From: Sphingopyxis panaciterrae
GTDB taxonomy: Bacteria; Pseudomonadota; Alphaproteobacteria; Sphingomonadales; Sphingomonadaceae
Reading direction: 5' to 3'
Assembly: GCF_011762125.1 (NCBI RefSeq)
Contig: NZ_JAASQN010000002.1
Coordinates: forward strand, 558,001-622,000
DNA length: 64,000 nucleotides
Shown here: piece by piece, positions 45,106 to 54,090 of the stretch
Position numbering within the stretch: position 1 is the first letter of the stretch
How the letters are laid out: every line of letters starts with the position of its first letter
Translations under genes and position numbers: made by a program
The notes under the pieces: model-generated
Seen by the model: the letters and a program-made list of their open reading frames with translations, nothing else
Databases searched by the model: none
Told to the model about the DNA's origin: nothing

Positions 45106-47526
45106 TCATTTTCCGAAGTTGAGCTTGACCGTCACGCCGCCTGTTCGCGGATCCGCGACGAGCCCCACGCGCGTGGAATCCTTGTAATAATCCGGAACGG
45201 AGCCGCCGCCGGGATAATAGATTTTGTTGGTGAGGTTCCGGATCCATCCCGTGACTTCCCAGCGGCGATCGGAGTTTGTCCAACCGAGCCGAACGTCCAT
45301 CACGACGAAACTCTTGCTCCTGACCGACAGCTCCGCCTTGGCGTCGCCCCTGAAGCGGATGTCGGAACCGATCAGAATCTGTGAACCGTTGCCGAGGTCA
45401 TGTTCATATTGCGCCCCGACGTTGCCGGCATATTTCGCGACATTGTACATTCGCTCGCCGCGCATATCGACCAGTTGAAACGGCGGCCCGCCCTGAATGG
45501 ATGGATCGAATATGGCAATCCTATAGTCTTTATAGGTCGGATCCAGCAAAGACAGGCTGCCATTGAGCGTAAAGCCACTGAAGGGCTGTGCCCATATATT
45601 CAGTTCGATTCCCTTGATTACCGCATTTGCGGCATTGTCGGTCAGCGGCGACCCATTTTCGTCCACTCCCGACACCTGAAGATTGTCGAACTTGATGTAG
45701 AAGGCTGACGCGTTGACAGTCAGTCGGCGATCGAGGAGATCGGACTTTATGCCCAGTTCGAAGCTGTCGGCCGTCTCCGGATCGAACGGCGTGGCAGCCT
45801 CGACAGCGGTCCCGGCCTGGCCGTTAAAGCCTCCGCTTTTGAACCCCCGGGCATAGCTTGCGTACATGTGAACACTGCGGCTTGGCTCGAATTGAAGGAC
45901 AAATTTGGGGGTGAACTTTCGCCAGGTCTTGCTTGAGCTTTGCCGGAAGTCGCCATCCGGCAAGAAGACCGAATAAGGATCGCCCCCGGGGACATTGGCG
46001 ACGCTGCTGGCATCGAGGCCGAACTTCTTGTTTTCGACCGTGTAGCGCAGTCCCAACGTCGCACTCAAATGGCTGGTGACATCGTATTTGGCCTCGCCAT
46101 ATGCCGCGACGCTGTCGGTATTGATGCGCTGCAAGAAGCGCGCCGTGCTGTTCTGGTAATCGGGCGTTCCTGCCCCCAACAAACCGTCGTCCGGGTTGTC
46201 GGCGGCGAATGGATCGCAAGGCGAAACGATCGATGGGTCGAAGTTACCATTTTCGTCGAAGGATCCGCGATTGGCAATTGTGCAGCCGACGAAACGTACG
46301 TCCTGATTGCGCCACCCTTGTTCGTGGAACCAGTAGAGACCTGCGGACCAATGCAGCTTGCCTCCCGCCGAGAGAGTTCCCGCGTCATCCGAGACGAAGC
46401 GGAGTTCCTGGCTGATCGCCCAGGTCTTCTGGGTTGCAGCAAACACGACCTGATCCGCGGCGGTGCGATCCGCATCCTCGACATTGTAGCCGCTCTCGCG
46501 TCGGTAGGCAGAGATCAGGGACAGCGTGCCCGCCGCCGTGCTGCGGTTGATTTCACTCACTCCGCCCCATTGCCTGATGCCTTGGGCACCCTCGACATTG
46601 CTCCTGCCGCTTCGAATATCCTCCTCCTGAGTTGCATATGGCCCCGCCAGCGAGTCATTCCCGATAAGCGGCGTTCCGGGCACGTCGGCGATGACGCTTT
46701 TTAGAACCCCATCCTGTTCAACCTTCGAATAGTCGGCAGCCAGGTTGATTTCCCACACATCATTCGGGGTAAAGCGCAGTGAACCGCGTATCGCTTGCGC
46801 ATCCACATCATTCGCTCGATGGCCGGTTGTAAGATTGTGATACGCGCCGTTGGTATGGAGTGAAAAACCGGCGAGTCGGGCCGACAATTTGTCATCGACC
46901 AATGGGCCGCTGACTGCGCCCTCGAATTGCCGGCGGCCCAGGCCGCCGAGTTCGTTCAGCAAATAGCCGTCCAACCGGTCTGTGGGTTTGCGAGTGATGA
47001 TGTTCACGACGCCGCCCACGGCGTTCTTGCCGTAGAGCGTGCCCTGCGGACCGCGAAGCACCTCGACGCGTTCGATGTCGAAAATGGCTGCGTTGGCTTC
47101 GCCGGACTGCGCGATATAAGCGCCGTTGATATTCACCGCGACGCCTGAATCCGTTGCAAGGTCCTCGTTCGCTTTACCGATGCCGCGGATGATATATTCC
47201 TCGTTATTCACCTGCTCTGAATAGATTTGGAGACTGGGCTCGATGCGGGTCAGCCCCTCGACGGTGGTGATCCCCGAGGATTCAAGTTTTTCGGAACCGA
47301 AAGCGCTGATGGCAATGGGCGTTTCGTGAATGGAAGTGTCACGATGCTGGGCGGTAACAATGATCTCCTGCGGGCTTTCGGCCTGCCCCATGGTGTCGGC
47401 CGGGGCCGGGCTGTCTGATTTGGCCTCGGCAGCCGACGAAATAAGCGCTCCGACGATGAGAACCGAGCAGGGGCCCGCCTTCATTACAGATTTCCTGCAA
47501 CCCACCCCAAGTTTTTTTATGATCAT
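45106..47526 (-). CDS. TonB-dependent receptor
   Basis: 806 residues. The N-terminus KAGPCSVLIVGALISSAAEA is a signal peptide, the TonB box is EIIVTAQHRDT, the plug includes LRGPQGTLYGKNAVGGVVNII, and the barrel ends LNFGK. I use the ATG at 47526, after GGGAGAGG; the frame continues upstream through a very AT-rich stretch that is unlikely to be coding. It heads the operon with the EAR propeller and DUF5624-like protein. The SIP gene converging on that operon hints at an iron or other metal chelate as ligand, but an organic substrate is equally possible. Confidence 0.93.
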   Translation of the reverse strand: MIIKKLGVGCRKSVMKAGPCSVLIVGALISSAAEAKSDSPAPADTMGQAESPQEIIVTAQHRDTSIHETPIAISAFGSEKLESSGITTVEGLTRIEPSLQIYSEQVNNEEYIIRGIGKANEDLATDSGVAVNINGAYIAQSGEANAAIFDIERVEVLRGPQGTLYGKNAVGGVVNIITRKPTDRLDGYLLNELGGLGRRQFEGAVSGPLVDDKLSARLAGFSLHTNGAYHNLTTGHRANDVDAQAIRGSLRFTPNDVWEINLAADYSKVEQDGVLKSVIADVPGTPLIGNDSLAGPYATQEEDIRSGRSNVEGAQGIRQWGGVSEINRSTAAGTLSLISAYRRESGYNVEDADRTAADQVVFAATQKTWAISQELRFVSDDAGTLSAGGKLHWSAGLYWFHEQGWRNQDVRFVGCTIANRGSFDENGNFDPSIVSPCDPFAADNPDDGLLGAGTPDYQNSTARFLQRINTDSVAAYGEAKYDVTSHLSATLGLRYTVENKKFGLDASSVANVPGGDPYSVFLPDGDFRQSSSKTWRKFTPKFVLQFEPSRSVHMYASYARGFKSGGFNGQAGTAVEAATPFDPETADSFELGIKSDLLDRRLTVNASAFYIKFDNLQVSGVDENGSPLTDNAANAVIKGIELNIWAQPFSGFTLNGSLSLLDPTYKDYRIAIFDPSIQGGPPFQLVDMRGERMYNVAKYAGNVGAQYEHDLGNGSQILIGSDIRFRGDAKAELSVRSKSFVVMDVRLGWTNSDRRWEVTGWIRNLTNKIYYPGGGSVPDYYKDSTRVGLVADPRTGGVTVKLNFGK

Positions 47527-47985
47527 CAGCCTCTCCCAAAAAATAACTGTTATATTTTGTTGGAATATTTTTGGCATATCTTCTGCTATATCTTGGACAA
47601 ATAAATTGCCAAAATATGCAGTTATTTTATATTTTCTTATGTATTTCTTGATTTTTAAAATATTTATTTCAAATAAAATCCCGTTGACGCTGCAACTTCG
47701 GAACAAATTTATGGCCTGCCGCCCCGGGTGGCAAATTTAATTGAGAGCGGCGAATGATTGCAGCGCGAAATCAAACGCGCCAAGGCGCCAGCGACAAACG
47801 GCTCGTTCGCGGTGAAATTGCGTGACCATGCGACCGCATCAATCGGCTGATATCGATTCTGATCAGCCGGCGCGGCGTGACGCTCGGCAGAATTTCCGCC
47901 ATTCCGCCTCAGGCGATGAAAAGAGCGGTGGTCCCCGAACTCGGCGTCCGATTGCAAAGCATTTTTCGTCGCGACAGGAATGTCA
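47527..47985. other. AT-rich leader and intergenic region upstream of the fourth TBDR
   Basis: About 460 bases. The first 170 are exceptionally AT-rich for this genome and contain the candidate promoter and a 10-bp inverted repeat. The rest has normal composition and no gene. It lies between the receptor and a LysR gene on the same strand. Confidence 0.5.
47585..47612 (-). promoter_or_regulatory. Candidate sigma-70 promoter of the TBDR-EAR-DUF5624 operon
   Basis: On the minus strand TTGGCA (47612-47607) and TATAGC (47590-47585) are separated by 16 bases, about 60 bases before the receptor start. The whole 47527-47690 stretch is far richer in A+T than its surroundings. A 10-bp inverted repeat, AAAATAACTG (47540-47549) and CAGTTATTTT (47619-47628), brackets the promoter. 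Confidence 0.4.
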
Positions 47986-48891
47986 TTAGCCTCGCTTTGC
48001 TGAAGCGATGGTAGACTGGGTGATGTGGCGAAAATTCGCTACCAGCGCGTTTTCTTCGCCCATTCGATTACCGAGAAGCAGATGAGTAATGGCGTCGGCG
48101 CCTTCCAATGGTCTGAAAATGATGTTGGGCACCTTGATATATTGAAGGTCCGGCGGAACGATCGTGACACCCAATCCGGCAGCTGACAGGCTGATCGCCG
48201 TCGGCGCGTCGTACGCTTCTTGCACAATATTCGGGATCAGTCCGTGCCGCGAGAACATGTGCATCACCTGGTCGCGAATTCCCACGCCTGCTTCGGGCGG
48301 AGAAAAGATCAGGGGCTCGTCCTTCAATGCATGAATGTCGACAGTTTTCGCCGCACCGAGGGGGTGGCCCGCGTGCATGGCGACCACCAGCGCATCCTTG
48401 ACCAGATAGGTAAATCTTATATCCGAATGCCTCAGCGGATGCGCAGTCCGAAAGAAGCCAACATCGATTTTCCTGTTTGCCAGCGCGGCCATCTGTTCCT
48501 TTGATGAGAGTTGATGCAGGTCGATCTTGACGCCGGAATAGCGCGTGCGGAAGGTACGAATGGCCTTCGAAAAGAAGAAGGAGAGCGAAGAGGCCGGTGT
48601 ATATCCGATCAAAAGCCGGCCCGCCTCACCCGCGGCCATCTGGTGAATGTCCTCCACAGCTCTATCAAGTTGCTCGATAATCGAGGCGGCATGGCCCTGA
48701 AACGCCGCGCCGACTTTCGTCAGGGAAACGCGCCGATTGGTGCGGTGGAAAAGCTGAGCCCCCAACTCCCGTTCAATAGCCTGTATGGATAAGGATAAAG
48801 GTGCCTGGGTGATATTCAATTTTTCGGCAGCCCGGCGGAAATGAAGCTCTTCGCTAAGAATAAGAAAATATCTTAACTTACGAATATCCAT
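47986..48891 (-). CDS. LysR family transcriptional regulator
   Basis: 301 residues. The winged HTH covers about 1-60 (MDIRKLRYFLILSEELHFRRAAEKL, QAPLSLSIQAIERELG, LFHRTNRRV). The effector domain contains GRLLIGYTPASSL and GVKIDLHQLS, typical of the CbbR/CatM-like aromatic-response group. The ATG at 48891 starts the HTH; an upstream ATG at 48927 has no ribosome site. It lies upstream of, and on the same strand as, the TBDR-EAR-DUF5624 operon, its most likely target. Confidence 0.9.
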   Translation of the reverse strand: MDIRKLRYFLILSEELHFRRAAEKLNITQAPLSLSIQAIERELGAQLFHRTNRRVSLTKVGAAFQGHAASIIEQLDRAVEDIHQMAAGEAGRLLIGYTPASSLSFFFSKAIRTFRTRYSGVKIDLHQLSSKEQMAALANRKIDVGFFRTAHPLRHSDIRFTYLVKDALVVAMHAGHPLGAAKTVDIHALKDEPLIFSPPEAGVGIRDQVMHMFSRHGLIPNIVQEAYDAPTAISLSAAGLGVTIVPPDLQYIKVPNIIFRPLEGADAITHLLLGNRMGEENALVANFRHITQSTIASAKRG

Positions 48892-49443
48892 TGCCGTGGT
48901 GGTCCCGTCTTCTGCACTGCAGCGCAATAATTCAGATTGATAGCGGCCTGTTCCCCATCACTCTCTCTCGGATCCAATCAGCCTATCAAGCTCGGGCGGT
49001 TTAATCGGCCTCCCGGTTGAAACACAAAGGTAGAGTGATCACTCTATCATGATGCCCTCTCGGGTCAAGGTGGTTGACGCGATCGGATCGCCAAAGCCCT
49101 CATCCGTTTGCCGAAGGCACCGATCCGGCGGCCGGCGCCGCGCATCGACGTGGTCCGCAGGCGAGGAGGCCGACCTCGCGGCCCACGATGCCGTCACGGC
49201 CTTTTCGCTCTCGATGATCAACTGCGGGCCAAAATTATCGCTCGACGTCTTGCCTCTAGAGGTCCCACACCATCCAACGAGGAAGCGACATTCGACCGCC
49301 GGCCACATTATCCGGCCGACGCCGCCGGGGATTGGGCCGAGCCCTGGTTCAGCGCCATGACAAGCCTGCAGACATTGGCGCCGCGCGATGGAGAAGATTC
49401 CGGCCCGCTCGGCGAAGATGCGAGGCGCCCGGTGAACAGCGAA
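48892..49443. other. Intergenic region, no convincing gene
   Basis: About 550 bases between the LysR promoter end and the carboxylesterase stop. A plus-strand frame crosses it (from 49108) but continues as the shadow of the esterase gene and has no family features. An AATT-poor, Arg-rich stretch near 49140-49260 could be a decayed gene, but I cannot support it. Confidence 0.3.
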
Positions 49444-50655
49444 TTATGGCAAGCTGCGGGGGCGATCCGACATTGCCCACGACCTGCCCGTCCGCCCAGC
49501 GGGCATGCCCGCTCGGGCAAAGCTTCCTATCATGCCGCGCAGCGGCCGCCCCGCGGCATCGATCCGTCCCCAGGAAAGTCCGCCAAGAAGCGGCATCCCG
49601 CGCCAGGCTTCCTCCTCTCCAAGGATGAGCGGAAGATCGATGCAATGGCCAGCGCCAAACTCGCATGTCGGCGCGAAATCGAGCCGATAGAGCCAAGCCC
49701 GTGCACCAGCTGCCTTCGCGTTCGCGGCTGCGGACCGGGAACCGCGTTCAAAAATCAGCTTGGTCATGCTGCGCCCTTCCGCGTGCGCGGCCGCTTGGCT
49801 TTCCATCGTCATCAGGGCGAACGGACCGGCATCGTCTCTTGTCCACCCGGAGATGATATCGACAGCGTCCGGCACGATTTCGCCAGACGGCGGCGCAACG
49901 GGCGCCCACCGCAAGTCCGTTATAGGTCGAGGCGGGAGGGCGGAATGTGCCGACACCAACTCGCCGGCCGTCGCCGAAAGAGCATCGACGCCCAGCGATC
50001 GCAGATACTCGTCCGCAACCGCCCGTGTTGCCTCCTCGGAGGGCAGCGGCACGGCCGGAGGGCTCATGAGGACGGCCCGGTCAAAGAGCGGCCTGGCCTC
50101 CCCCCATGCCATCATCGCCGCGATCGAATGCGCTCCGGCGGATTGACCCACGACCGTGACATTTGCGGGATCGCCGCCAAAGGCCCCGATATACCTTCGC
50201 ACCCAGCGCAGCGCGGTCATTTGATCCAAAAGCCCGTTGCTCGGTCCGGACGCGCCGGGCAGCCGCAGATAACCGAAAGGACCCAGCCGATAGCTGATGG
50301 ATACGACTACCAGCGCCTGCTCGGCCGCGAGACGCGCCCCGTCGTACCACGGGAGGTCGCCGCCACCCGCCACATAGGCTCCGCCGTGAATCCAGACGAT
50401 CACCGGATGGGGACCCGGCCCGGCCGGAATTGCGATCGACAGCCGGAGGCAATCTTCGCTCATGTCGAGCGATGCCTGGGGTCCGGTCAGGAAAGCGAGC
50501 TTCGAGGGCGCCTGGAAACAAACGGGCCCCCGTGAGGCCGTCGTCGACCCTGGCGCGAACGGCGCGATCACCGGCGGACCGAAGCGTTCTGCGCTCGCAT
50601 AGCATATGCCGCGGACCGTCGTCGTTTCCAGTTTTGCCATCGGCAGAATATCCAT
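49444..50655 (-). CDS. Carboxylesterase, type B family
   Basis: 403 residues, somewhat short for the family (usually about 500). The early EDCLRLSIAIPA motif, the oxyanion loop VIVWIHGGAYVAGGG, the nucleophile Ser in VVGQSAGAHS and the C-terminal FGAGHCIDLPLIL region (His) are present. It hydrolyses carboxylic esters. No signal peptide, so cytosolic. The start is uncertain (50655, or ATG at 50640; neither has a good ribosome site). It is the last gene of the gentisate operon, 27 bases after the FAH-family gene, and may release gentisate or salicylate-type acids from esters. Confidence 0.87.
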   Translation of the reverse strand: MDILPMAKLETTTVRGICYASAERFGPPVIAPFAPGSTTASRGPVCFQAPSKLAFLTGPQASLDMSEDCLRLSIAIPAGPGPHPVIVWIHGGAYVAGGGDLPWYDGARLAAEQALVVVSISYRLGPFGYLRLPGASGPSNGLLDQMTALRWVRRYIGAFGGDPANVTVVGQSAGAHSIAAMMAWGEARPLFDRAVLMSPPAVPLPSEEATRAVADEYLRSLGVDALSATAGELVSAHSALPPRPITDLRWAPVAPPSGEIVPDAVDIISGWTRDDAGPFALMTMESQAAAHAEGRSMTKLIFERGSRSAAANAKAAGARAWLYRLDFAPTCEFGAGHCIDLPLILGEEEAWRGMPLLGGLSWGRIDAAGRPLRGMIGSFARAGMPAGRTGRSWAMSDRPRSLP

Positions 50656-50682
50656 AATGTCCGGGGCGCTGCGATGCCTTCT

Positions 50683-51594
50683 TCAGCCGGCGACGACCGG
50701 ATGCCGGAGTTTCCCGATGCCGACGACTTCGGCTTCGATCACGTCGCCCGGCCAAACCCATTCCTGCGGACTGCGCCCGGCGCCTACGCCTTCCGGCGTG
50801 CCCGTGGCGATGATATCGCCGGGCTCGAGCGTAATGCCCTGGCTGATGTCCGAGATCAGATAATCGACCTTGAAGAGCATGTTTCTCGTGTTCGAGCGCT
50901 GCTTCTCGACGCCGTTTACCGTCAGCCAGAGGTCCAGAACTTGCGGATCCGGAATTTCGTCGGCGGTCACGATGCAAGGCCCCATCGGAGCATAGCTGTC
51001 CTGACCCTTGGAGTAGATCCATTGGCCGGCCCGGCGACAATCGCGCGCGCTCATGTCGATGCAGACGCTGTAGCCGAACACATGCTTCAGCGCGTCTTCG
51101 GGCGCCACACGGCGCGCCACCGACCCGATGACAACGGCCAGTTCGACCTCCCAGTCGAGCTGCCGGGTGATATCGCCGCGATGGACGACGGGCTGCCCAG
51201 GTCCGATGACGGTGGTCGGCGGCTTCGAGAACAGGACGGGCTGTTTCGGGAGTTCCTTCGCCGTATCGAGCGATGTCGCGCTTTCGGCGACATGCTCGAC
51301 ATAGTTGAGACCGATACCGAAGATATTTTTGCGCGGACGGGGTATGGGCGCCAGAAGCGTGACATCGCTCAACGGCCGTGCCGCGCCGACCCGCCAGTGG
51401 GGCTTGAGGTTCCCCAATATGTCGCGGACCGCGTCCGTGGCAGGACGGCCGAGATCGATGAGGTCGAGCATTCGGCTGGGCAACGAGACCCCAGCGCGTT
51501 CGCCAAGGATGGCGACGTCAATCACGCCGTCGTCGACGACTACGCCGAGGCGCGCTTCCGACTCCAGATCGGCGCGGTAGGTTACAAAACGCAT
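50683..51594 (-). CDS. Fumarylacetoacetate hydrolase (FAH) family protein, probably maleyl/fumarylpyruvate hydrolase
   Basis: 303 residues. PRPRKNIFGIGLNYVEHVAE, the metal-binding WEVELAVVIG, YSVCIDMSARD, CIVTADEIPDP and GDIIATGTPEGVGAG are the FAH-family landmarks (Glu and Asp ligands of a divalent metal). The adjacent gentisate dioxygenase makes maleylpyruvate, which an FAH-type enzyme can split to pyruvate and maleate, or to fumarate after isomerisation. No isomerase is in the operon, so direct maleylpyruvate hydrolysis is a likely route; this is inference. Confidence 0.92.
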   Translation of the reverse strand: MRFVTYRADLESEARLGVVVDDGVIDVAILGERAGVSLPSRMLDLIDLGRPATDAVRDILGNLKPHWRVGAARPLSDVTLLAPIPRPRKNIFGIGLNYVEHVAESATSLDTAKELPKQPVLFSKPPTTVIGPGQPVVHRGDITRQLDWEVELAVVIGSVARRVAPEDALKHVFGYSVCIDMSARDCRRAGQWIYSKGQDSYAPMGPCIVTADEIPDPQVLDLWLTVNGVEKQRSNTRNMLFKVDYLISDISQGITLEPGDIIATGTPEGVGAGRSPQEWVWPGDVIEAEVVGIGKLRHPVVAG

Positions 51595-51622
51595 GAAGAT
51601 CTTTCTCCCCGGGTGCTTTCCA

Positions 51623-52744
51623 TCAGCTGAGCACCGGCTGCCGACCGCCGTTTTCGGCGAGCCCTTCCGCGCGATAAAGTCCCAGAGCCTTCATCACGGG
51701 CAGGTCGTGAAAACAGAAGAGGCAGGCATCCTCGGTCACGGAAGCGTTGGCGTGTTCGTGCCACATCCAGGCGGGAACGCAGAAGATGTCGCGTTCCTTC
51801 CAATCGAGGCGTTTGCCGTTGACGATCGAGAAGCCCGAGCCTTTGGCACATTGATAGACAAAGCTTCCGACCTCGCGATGCGCATGCGTGTGCTCTCCCG
51901 GCCGCAACATCTGCATCGAGGCTCCGAGCGTCAGCATCACCGCCCCGCCCGTCTCGGGATTGATATAGTCCATATGGATGCCGTCGAAGGGTGAGCCATC
52001 GCTGACCCGCGCAAAGGCCTGCAGAGCATCATAGGTTCGCTCCCACTCATATTTGAGAAGCGGCGAGTAGCGCTTTGGCCCGTGCTCGCCGGCCGGCTTC
52101 AGGGCGGCCGAACCCCAGCTTGCCGTCGAATCGTCTATGGGAAATATGATCGGCTGCTTGAGATCGGGATGCACTTCATAGAAATTGGCTTCGAGGGCAT
52201 TCATCAGCGGGATGTCGAGACCGTCCTGCCAGATACATATCGCCCCGTCCGCCTCGACGCCGTGCTCGTGCCATGTGCCGTTCGGGGTCAGGACGAAATC
52301 ATTGGCCGACAGCGTCATCTTGTGACCATCGACATTCGTGAACGCCCCCGTCCCTTCCATGATAAAGCGCAACGCCGACGCGGAATGACGATGGCTCGAT
52401 GCACATTCGCCCGGCGCCATGACCTGGAGGCCGGAATAGAGCCAGCCAACGGCCGCAGTGACGTCCCTCCTCCCGGAATTGGCGAGATAGACGACCCGCC
52501 GCCCCGCCTCCTCGGGTGTCACGAGCTCGAGCGAACGCAGGACATGGGGACGCAGCGCATCATATTGCCACAGCATCGGGGCCGACGACGAGGCAGGCTC
52601 CCATGGTTCGATCTTGTTCGCGACCGTCCATAACGCGCCAGCATGATGCCGCTCGATCTCGTCATAATATGCGAGCAGTTCGGAGGTGTCGGCAACATTG
52701 GCGCGGCCGGCCACCGCCTCCCGGTAGTTTTCCCTGAAACTCAC
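51623..52744 (-). CDS. Gentisate 1,2-dioxygenase
   Basis: 373 residues of the bicupin fold. The first cupin contains SSHRHSASALRFIMEG (His ligands of the catalytic iron) and TPNGTWHEHG; the second has HTHAHREVGSFVYQ and VPAWMWHEHAN. MLWQYDALRPHVLRS and SGRRDVTAAVGWLYSGLQVM also fit. It opens the gentisate ring to maleylpyruvate with O2. The start is a GTG at 52744 with AAGGAAG before it. Order in the operon: SDR, this gene, FAH hydrolase, esterase, with gaps of 27-34 bases. Confidence 0.93.
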   Translation of the reverse strand: MSFRENYREAVAGRANVADTSELLAYYDEIERHHAGALWTVANKIEPWEPASSSAPMLWQYDALRPHVLRSLELVTPEEAGRRVVYLANSGRRDVTAAVGWLYSGLQVMAPGECASSHRHSASALRFIMEGTGAFTNVDGHKMTLSANDFVLTPNGTWHEHGVEADGAICIWQDGLDIPLMNALEANFYEVHPDLKQPIIFPIDDSTASWGSAALKPAGEHGPKRYSPLLKYEWERTYDALQAFARVSDGSPFDGIHMDYINPETGGAVMLTLGASMQMLRPGEHTHAHREVGSFVYQCAKGSGFSIVNGKRLDWKERDIFCVPAWMWHEHANASVTEDACLFCFHDLPVMKALGLYRAEGLAENGGRQPVLS

Positions 52745-52778
52745 CGACGCTTCCTTCCGTCCCGACGATAGATCCGCT

Positions 52779-53585
52779 TCACCAAGCCGTCATTCCCCCG
52801 TCGATCGCGATCGTGGTGCCCGTTATGAAGCTCGAGGCGCGGGAGCCGAGCAGAAGTGCGAGCCCCTTGATTTCGTCGGGATCTCCGAGCCTCGCGAGCG
52901 GAACATTCGCGATATAGGGCTTGGCTATATCCGGGTCCTTGAGCTTCCCGCCCGCGATGTTCGTCAGGATCGGACCGGGCGCGATCCCGTTCACGCACAC
53001 GCCAAATTCTGCCAGCTCGATGGCTGCATGGCGCACGAGATTGACGACTGCGGCCTTCGTCGCGACATAGGCATAGCCGACGTGGCGCTCGGCCCGCAGG
53101 CCCGCAACAGACGACGTGACGACGATCCGCCCGCCGCGCTGGCGCTTCATATGGATCGATGCGGCCTGGATCGTCGCGAAAACCGCCGTGAGGTTGATCT
53201 GGAGCACGCGATTCCAGTCCTCCTCCCTGACATTGGCAATCTGACCAAATTCGGTGAACGGGCCGCTCCCGGCCGATATGCCCGCGTTGGCGAACACGGC
53301 GTCGATCCGCCCATACCGCTCTGCGGCGGCATGGATCGCGCCTTGCAATGCCGGGATATCCGCAACGTCCAGAATCGCGACGTCGAGCGCGAGCCGGGCG
53401 GCCCGGAACCTTGCCTGGCATTCGTCGAGCCGAGCCTGATCAATATCGAGAAGCAGCACCCGCGCATCGTTCGCAGCCATGACTTCTGCGATGCTCAATC
53501 CCAGCCCGCTGGCGCCGCCGGTCACAATCACGACCGACCCGCTCACATCGAAGATGTCGCCCGAACTGAAATTTGCCGACTTCAT
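52779..53585 (-). CDS. Short-chain dehydrogenase/reductase (SDR)
   Basis: 268 residues. Cofactor motif VTGGASGLGLSIA, FANAGIS, catalytic Ser in VTSSVAG and Tyr/Lys in YVATKAAV; the C-terminus FITGTTIAIDGGMTAW is classical. It oxidises an alcohol or reduces a ketone. The ATG at 53585 follows GGGGGAGACG. First gene of the gentisate operon; it may prepare a side chain or dihydrodiol, but this is inference. A palindrome of the TTGGTG type lies 238 bases upstream. Confidence 0.92.
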   Translation of the reverse strand: MKSANFSSGDIFDVSGSVVIVTGGASGLGLSIAEVMAANDARVLLLDIDQARLDECQARFRAARLALDVAILDVADIPALQGAIHAAAERYGRIDAVFANAGISAGSGPFTEFGQIANVREEDWNRVLQINLTAVFATIQAASIHMKRQRGGRIVVTSSVAGLRAERHVGYAYVATKAAVVNLVRHAAIELAEFGVCVNGIAPGPILTNIAGGKLKDPDIAKPYIANVPLARLGDPDEIKGLALLLGSRASSFITGTTIAIDGGMTAW

Positions 53586-53822
53586 CGTCTCCCCCGTTCG
53601 CGCCACGGCGGGCGCCATGAGCGGCTCGTCGAGACGCCGGTCCGGCGGAGCCACGAAGCGTCGGTCGATCCCGGACGGCTGCCCGAACGCAAACCGCCTC
53701 GCCAGCCCACGGGTGAACGAACGACGCGTCCATCAAAGAACCGGCGAGGGGTCGGCGTCGATGCAGGCGACCATAGCCGTTCCACTCGGCCTAGGCCTAT
53801 GCCCGCCAGGCAAGACTCTCAA

Positions 53823-53838
53823 TTGGTGTCGACCCCAA
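53823..53838. promoter_or_regulatory. Candidate operator, TTGGTG-N4-type palindrome (site 2)
   Basis: TTGGTGTCGACCCCAA with flanks CTCAA and GC. One mismatch breaks the outer symmetry compared with sites 1 and 3, but the left arm and both flanks are identical. It lies 238 bases upstream of the SDR start of the gentisate operon. Confidence 0.5.
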
Positions 53839-53982
53839 GCCCCCTTTTAACCCGCCTGACGGGCGAAGGCTCGCCGCGGGCTGGGCAAAAATGCCGGCCA
53901 TCGCCCACCCTCATGCGGCTCATCGACGCCGCCGAACGCGGGCCTGTCATTGGCCTTTGCATATGTGCCGGCGTGCCGCGAT

Positions 53983-54088
53983 ATATATTGAACCAATATA
54001 TTCGGGTCGTCACCGATTGATATGTTTCCCGAATAATTCAGACTATGAAAATATATCAAACGTGAGAGGAATTTAGCTTATCCTCTCA
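53983..54088. promoter_or_regulatory. Cluster of three inverted repeats
   Basis: ATATATTG-AAC-CAATATAT at 53983-54001; TATTCGGG (53999-54006) with CCCGAATA (54028-54035); TGAGAGGA (54063-54070) with TCCTCTCA (54081-54088). The first two share bases, so they could be alternative hairpins or overlapping operators. The stretch is AT-rich. The last one abuts the ATG of a 66-codon ORF at 54091. Confidence 0.5.
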
Positions 54089-54090
54089 TC

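Noticed and set aside
40226..47526. A complete siderophore biosynthesis cluster
   Set aside because: Exporter, reductase and receptor types are present, but no NRPS, IucA/IucC or polyketide genes are in the window, so only uptake or use can be argued.
49108..50535. Plus-strand open frame of 475 codons opposite the carboxylesterase
   Set aside because: Same reasoning: the esterase has its GQSAG and HGG motifs on the minus strand. The unpaired first 330 bases gave no recognisable protein.
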